Source of the DNA: an uncultured Collinsella sp.
Lineage (GTDB): Bacteria > Actinomycetota > Coriobacteriia > Coriobacteriales > Coriobacteriaceae
Assembly (NCBI GenBank): GCA_900757385.1
Contig: CAAENO010000180.1
Coordinates: 1-8,878 of the forward strand
Direction of reading: 5' to 3'
DNA: 8,878 nt
The stretch's first letter is position 1. Every line of letters starts with the position of its first letter. The notes under the pieces were generated by a model that was not told the DNA's origin, did not search any database, and saw only the letters and a program-made list of their open reading frames with translations. Of this stretch, positions 5,464-8,878 are shown in pieces. The translations under genes were made by a program, and so were the position numbers.

Positions 5464-6666
5464 ATGGACGCCAAGTTTACCGAGCTCGTCGAGCAGCTGA
5501 ACGGCCTCGATTTTAAGGGCATGTACGGCAGCGACTTCCTGCACACCTGGGATAAGACCACCGATGAGCTCAAGGCGCTCTACATCGTCGCCGACGCCCT
5601 GCGCGAGCTGCGCGAGAACAACGTTTCGTCCAAGATCTTCGATTCGGGTCTGGCCGTCTCCCTGTTCCGTGACAACTCCACCCGTACGCGCTTCTCCTTC
5701 TCTAAGGCAGCCAACCTGCTCGGTCTTGAGCTGCAGGACCTGGACGAGAAGAAGTCCCAGATCGCTCACGGCGAGACCGTCCGCGAGACCGCTACCATGA
5801 TCTCCTTCATGGCCGACGTCATCGGCATCCGCGACGACATGTACATCGGCAAGGGCGACGCCTACATGGCCGAGGTCTCCGAGTCCGTGCAGCAGGCCTA
5901 CGAGGACGGCGTTCTGGATCACCGTCCCACGCTCATCTCCCTGCAGTCCGACTCCGATCACCCCACGCAGTCCTCTGCCGACATGCTCTACCTCATCAAC
6001 GAGTTTGGCGGCCTCGAGAACCTCAAGGGCAAGAAGGTTGCTGTCACCTGGGCCTACTCGCCCTCTTACGGCAAGCCGCTGTCCTGCCCGCAGTCGCTGA
6101 TCAGCCTGCTGCCCCGCTTTGGCATGGACGTCACCCTGGCCCACCCCGAGGGCTACGACCTCATGCCCGAGGTCGTCGAGCGCGCTAAGGGCTACGCCGC
6201 CGAGTCCGGCACCACCTTTAAGCAGGTCAACACCATGGCCGAGGCCTTCGAGGGCGCCGACATCGTGATCCCCAAGAGCTGGGCTCCGTTTGCCGCCATG
6301 GAGAAGCGCACCAACCTGTACGCCGAGGGCGACGACGCCGGCATCGCAGCGCTCGAGAAGGAGCTGCTCGCTCAGAACGCTACGCATCAGGATTGGTGCT
6401 CCACGACCGAGCTCATGGAGAAGACCGCCAACGGCCAGGACACCATCTTTATGCATCCGCTGCCCGCCGACATCTCCGGTGTCTCCTGCGAGCACGGCGA
6501 GGTCAACGCCGACGTCTTTGACATGCACCGCGTGGGCATGTACAAGGAGGCCAGCTACAAGCCGTACGCTATCGCAGCCATGATGTTCCTGCAGAAGGTT
6601 GCCGATCCCGCTGCTACCCTCAAGGCCCTCGACGAGCGCAACACCGCCCGTTGGTTCCAGGCCTAA
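5464..6666 (+). CDS. ygeW: Knotted carbamoyltransferase YgeW
   Basis: This 400-residue protein belongs to the aspartate/ornithine carbamoyltransferase superfamily, YgeW branch. The carbamoyl-phosphate-binding loop is S72-T-R-T-R in RDNSTRTRFSF. The second conserved signature is DHPTQSSAD (165-173). The amino-acid domain carries MHPLPAD (330-336) in place of the usual HCLP, followed by GVSCEHGEV (339-347), a pattern seen in knotted YgeW-type enzymes. Length matches the family (about 400). The ATG at 5464 has AAAGGA seven bases upstream (5451-5456); the open frame extends further upstream without a site. The acceptor substrate of YgeW has not been firmly established in the family. Beside ygeX and ygeY, the reverse reaction, phosphorolysis of a ureido acid to carbamoyl phosphate and an amino acid, is plausible; carbamate kinase would then yield ATP. 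C-ending codon bias suggests high expression. Confidence 0.94.
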   Translation: MDAKFTELVEQLNGLDFKGMYGSDFLHTWDKTTDELKALYIVADALRELRENNVSSKIFDSGLAVSLFRDNSTRTRFSFSKAANLLGLELQDLDEKKSQIAHGETVRETATMISFMADVIGIRDDMYIGKGDAYMAEVSESVQQAYEDGVLDHRPTLISLQSDSDHPTQSSADMLYLINEFGGLENLKGKKVAVTWAYSPSYGKPLSCPQSLISLLPRFGMDVTLAHPEGYDLMPEVVERAKGYAAESGTTFKQVNTMAEAFEGADIVIPKSWAPFAAMEKRTNLYAEGDDAGIAALEKELLAQNATHQDWCSTTELMEKTANGQDTIFMHPLPADISGVSCEHGEVNADVFDMHRVGMYKEASYKPYAIAAMMFLQKVADPAATLKALDERNTARWFQA

Positions 6667-6689
6667 AGCTGGGTTGAGGTAAGCCATGT

Positions 6690-6728
6690 AAAGGGGGCGC
6701 TCTGCCAACCGGCGGGGTGCCCCTTTTT
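6690..6728 (+). terminator. Intrinsic terminator after ygeW
   Basis: A long G:C-rich stem pairs 6693-6706 with 6711-6724 with a few G:T wobbles, around the loop AACC (6707-6710). TTTTT (6724-6728) follows, and AAA at 6690-6692 can pair with the T-run. It lies 23 bases past the ygeW stop and ends the first transcription unit, so the downstream pair probably has its own promoter or depends on read-through. Confidence 0.85.
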
Positions 6729-6816
6729 GCATCGTGGGCGTGCGGGATAAGCGCTTTCGATGTAGATGCCCCGCGACGCGAGTTATGGGTACGATGGTTT
6801 CAGGGGAGGTATCGCC

Positions 6817-7431
6817 ATGAAACTTGGTTGCGTCATTATGGCTTCGGGCGAGGGCAAGCGATTTGGCTCTAACAAGATGCTCGCTGATATCTATGGCGAG
6901 CCGCTGATTGCTCGGACCATTGATTCGGTTCCCCGGGGCTTTGACGTTGTGGTTTCGACGCGTTGGCCCGAGGTCGCTCAGATTTGTGATGACAAGCATT
7001 GCCCGTGCGTGCTGCACGATGGCGAGCTGCGCAGCGAAAGCGTCCGTGCGGGCCTTTCGTGGGGAGTCGAACGCAACTGGAAAGGTTGCCTCTTTTTGCC
7101 GGGCGACCAGCCGCTCGTGAGTTCGGATTCTTTTGAGGCTATGGTTCGTGCATTTGACGAGCGTGGCCGCAAGCATCCGGTGCGTCTTGCGTGCAACGGT
7201 GAGCCTTCGAGCCCGGTGCTCTTTCCGGCGGAACTGTTCGATGCACTTATGTGTCTTGAGGGTAAGGACGGCGGCGGTTCGATCCTCAAGGACCGTACCG
7301 ACGTGGTGCTGGTCGAGGCGCGTGCCTACGAGCTGTGGGACGTCGATACCGTCAAGGGACAGCGACGCATAACGGAGCATATCGCCGCCTGCTCGTATTT
7401 TGATCGCGTGGCCAACTGCATCAATCAATAA
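6817..7431 (+). CDS. ygfJ: MocA/YgfJ-like molybdenum cofactor nucleotidyltransferase
   Basis: The 204-residue protein is a MobA-like NTP transferase. The nucleotide-binding loop is MASGEGKRFGSNKML (8-22), with G11, G13, R15, G17 and K20 in the expected positions. LPGDQPLV (94-101) matches the metal-binding LxGDxP motif, and DVDT (175-178) the C-terminal Asp motif. Size agrees with MocA/YgfJ (about 190-200). MocA attaches CMP to molybdopterin for xanthine dehydrogenase-family enzymes. YgfJ occurs in E. coli beside yqeB, yqeC and ygfK and is associated with selenium-dependent Mo hydroxylases. A different nucleotide or a sugar substrate is possible. The ATG at 6817 has GGGGAGG (6803-6809) seven bases upstream. 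The stop codon overlaps the ribosome binding site of the next gene, so the two are co-transcribed. Codon use is less C-biased than in ygeX-ygeW, suggesting lower expression. Confidence 0.83.
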   Translation: MKLGCVIMASGEGKRFGSNKMLADIYGEPLIARTIDSVPRGFDVVVSTRWPEVAQICDDKHCPCVLHDGELRSESVRAGLSWGVERNWKGCLFLPGDQPLVSSDSFEAMVRAFDERGRKHPVRLACNGEPSSPVLFPAELFDALMCLEGKDGGGSILKDRTDVVLVEARAYELWDVDTVKGQRRITEHIAACSYFDRVANCINQ

Positions 7432-7440
7432 GGAGCAATT

Positions 7441-8808
7441 ATGATCATCATCAAAAACGGCGCACTCGTGACGCCCCAGGGGCTTCGCCGCGCCGATCTT
7501 GCCATGGATGGCGATAAGATCGTGCGGATTGCCGCGGCGATTGAGCCGGCCGAGGGCGATACCGTCGAGGATGCTGCGGGCTGCTGGGTGTTCCCGGGCT
7601 TTATCGATGGGCACACGCACATGCAGTGCTGGACCGGCATGGATTGGACAGCCGATAGCTTTGAGACCGGCACGCGCGCGGCTGCCTGCGGCGGCACGAC
7701 GACCATTGTGGACTACGCGACGGCCGATCGCGGCGTGACCATGCCCGATGCCTTGGTCGAGTGGCATCATCGCGCCGACGGCACCTGCACCGCCAACTAT
7801 GCCTTCCATATGGCGCTTGCCGAGTGGAATGAGCGCAACCGCGCCGATCTTTCGGCCATGCGCGAGGCGGGCGTGTCGTCGTTTAAGACCTACTTTGCCT
7901 ACGACCATCTGCGCCTGGACGATGCCGAGACGCTCGAGGTGCTGGAGGAGCTCAAGCGCGTGGGCGGTATCCTGTGCGTGCATTGCGAGAACGGCACGTT
8001 GGTCAACGCGCTGCAGAAGCGCGTGTTTGAGCAGGGTATCCACGGGCCCGAGGGCCATGCGCTCAGCCGTCCGGACGTGTGTGAGGCCGAGGCCGTGAGC
8101 CGCCTGCTGTATCTGGCGCACTTGGCCGGGGACGCTCCGGTCAACGTGGTGCACCTTTCGACCAAGCTGGGGCTCGAGGCCATTCGCGCTGCCAAAGCGC
8201 GCGGGCAGAAGAACATCTATGTCGAGACATGCCCTCAGTATCTGATGCTCGACGACACCTGCTATCTGGAGCAGGGCGAGGACGGCTTTGCGGGCGCCAA
8301 GTACGTGATGAGCCCGCCGCTGCGCCATGCCGGTGACCGTGCCGCGCTGCGCGAGGCGCTTGTGGCTGGCGAGATCGATACTATTGCGACCGATCATTGC
8401 AGCTTTAACCTGCACGGGCAAAAGGACCGAGGACGCGATGATTTCCGCGCGATTCCCAACGGCGGGCCCGGCGTGGAGCATCGTCCCGTTGCGATTGCCA
8501 CGAGCTTTGAGGGACAGCTGGGTCCCGAGGATCTGTGCCGCTTGATGAGCGAGAATCCGGCGCGCGTTTTTGGCATGTATCCGCGCAAGGGCTGTCTTGC
8601 CGAGGGCGCCGATGCCGACGTGTGCGTGTGGGATCCGTGCGCGCGTTGGACGATCAGCGCCGCGACGCAGCATCAGGCCGTGGACTACACGCCGCTCGAG
8701 GGCTTTGAGGCACATGGCCGCGCCAAGGCCGTGTTTGTGAACGGCGTGCTGGCGGCACGCGACGGCGAGCCCACCGGAGCCCAACCCGGCCGCTACGTCC
8801 CCCGCTAG
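7441..8808 (+). CDS. hyuA: Hydantoinase/dihydropyrimidinase-like amidohydrolase
   Basis: The 455-residue protein is a cyclic amidohydrolase of the D-hydantoinase/dihydropyrimidinase family, acting in the cytoplasm to open cyclic ureides. All dimetal ligands are visible: H58 and H60 (GFIDGHTH), the lysine expected to be carboxylated K149 (SSFKTYF), H181 (CVHCEN), H238 (VVHLS) and D318 (ATDHCSF). The conserved ETCPQYL (262-268), SPPLR (291-295) and NGGPGVEHR (340-348) are also present. Length is typical (about 460). It resembles E. coli HyuA/YgeZ in gene neighbourhood and motifs. The ATG has AAGGAG five bases upstream (7430-7435), overlapping the stop of the nucleotidyltransferase gene. Within the cluster it likely opens a ring in a purine-derived ureide before YgeY, YgeW and YgeX act; the exact substrate (dihydropyrimidine, hydantoin or a urate-derived ureide) is not determined by sequence. 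Confidence 0.9.
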   Translation: MIIIKNGALVTPQGLRRADLAMDGDKIVRIAAAIEPAEGDTVEDAAGCWVFPGFIDGHTHMQCWTGMDWTADSFETGTRAAACGGTTTIVDYATADRGVTMPDALVEWHHRADGTCTANYAFHMALAEWNERNRADLSAMREAGVSSFKTYFAYDHLRLDDAETLEVLEELKRVGGILCVHCENGTLVNALQKRVFEQGIHGPEGHALSRPDVCEAEAVSRLLYLAHLAGDAPVNVVHLSTKLGLEAIRAAKARGQKNIYVETCPQYLMLDDTCYLEQGEDGFAGAKYVMSPPLRHAGDRAALREALVAGEIDTIATDHCSFNLHGQKDRGRDDFRAIPNGGPGVEHRPVAIATSFEGQLGPEDLCRLMSENPARVFGMYPRKGCLAEGADADVCVWDPCARWTISAATQHQAVDYTPLEGFEAHGRAKAVFVNGVLAARDGEPTGAQPGRYVPR

Positions 8809-8843
8809 CGGGAAGGGCGTCCTCCGCAGTTGCGGTGAAATAC

Positions 8844-8878
8844 GGACTGTTTGGCCGCCTGGCGGCCGTAAACAGTCC
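8844..8878 (+). terminator. Large hairpin at the window end, probably a terminator or palindromic repeat
   Basis: GGACTGTTT (8844-8852) pairs exactly with AAACAGTCC (8870-8878), and the inner GGCCGC (8853-8858) with GCGGCC (8862-8867), with a GT bulge at 8868-8869 and loop CTG. It begins 36 bases past the hyuA stop. The window stops on the last paired base, so a following T-run or longer arm cannot be judged. Confidence 0.6.

Noticed and set aside
5395..8784. Very long open frame (1129 codons) on the minus strand across ygeW, mocA and hyuA
   Set aside because: It is a shadow of GC-rich, third-position-biased genes on the + strand. Its translation is low-complexity (Gly, Val, His, Ala-rich), has no domain, and spans an intrinsic terminator and three genes with clear motifs.
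1..8878. CRISPR arrays, tRNA or rRNA genes, insertion sequences, selenocysteine recoding
   Set aside because: I saw no regularly spaced direct repeats, no tRNA or rRNA signatures, no transposase reading frame, and no in-frame TGA interrupting any of the recognised genes.

Overview
The window looks like chromosomal DNA of a high-GC Gram-positive gut anaerobe, most likely a Coriobacteriia member such as Collinsella. This is inferred from base composition, strongly C-ending codon use in several genes, and the gene set; no ribosomal RNA or other taxonomic marker is present. It carries part of a catabolic gene cluster related to the ygeW-ygeX-ygeY-hyuA-ygfJ region of E. coli, which has been linked to anaerobic urate/purine breakdown and to selenium-dependent molybdenum hydroxylases.

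Layout. At 3-350 (+) lies the 3' end of a DUF4143-type ATPase gene cut by the window edge. At 388-1374 (-) is an unrecognised single-pass membrane protein with a long Pro/Ala-rich, probably disordered N-terminal part. At 1494-2147 (-) is a YheO/DauR-type PAS plus helix-turn-helix regulator, transcribed divergently from the catabolic genes. The 277-base divergent spacer contains a 13-base palindrome and other inverted repeats that could be its operators. The + strand then carries ygeX (2,3-diaminopropionate ammonia-lyase), ygeY (M20-type metallohydrolase), ygeW (knotted carbamoyltransferase family), a strong intrinsic terminator, a MocA/YgfJ-like nucleotidyltransferase, and a hyuA-like hydantoinase/dihydropyrimidinase. 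The window ends on the last base of a hairpin.

How the genes may work together (inference). The hydantoinase opens a cyclic ureide. YgeY and YgeW remove or transfer carbamoyl (ureido) groups, YgeW possibly yielding carbamoyl phosphate for ATP synthesis. YgeX converts the resulting 2,3-diaminopropionate to pyruvate and ammonia. The MocA-like protein would mature the molybdenum cofactor of a xanthine dehydrogenase-like enzyme encoded elsewhere. Carbamate kinase, YgfK, SsnA, the Mo hydroxylase subunits and a purine transporter are not in this window.

The spacers between ygeX, ygeY and ygeW are unusually long (237 and 201 bases) and rich in inverted repeats. The most striking is a 118-base nested palindrome between ygeX and ygeY. 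These genes may therefore be punctuated by processing, termination or mobile-repeat elements and not form one tight operon.
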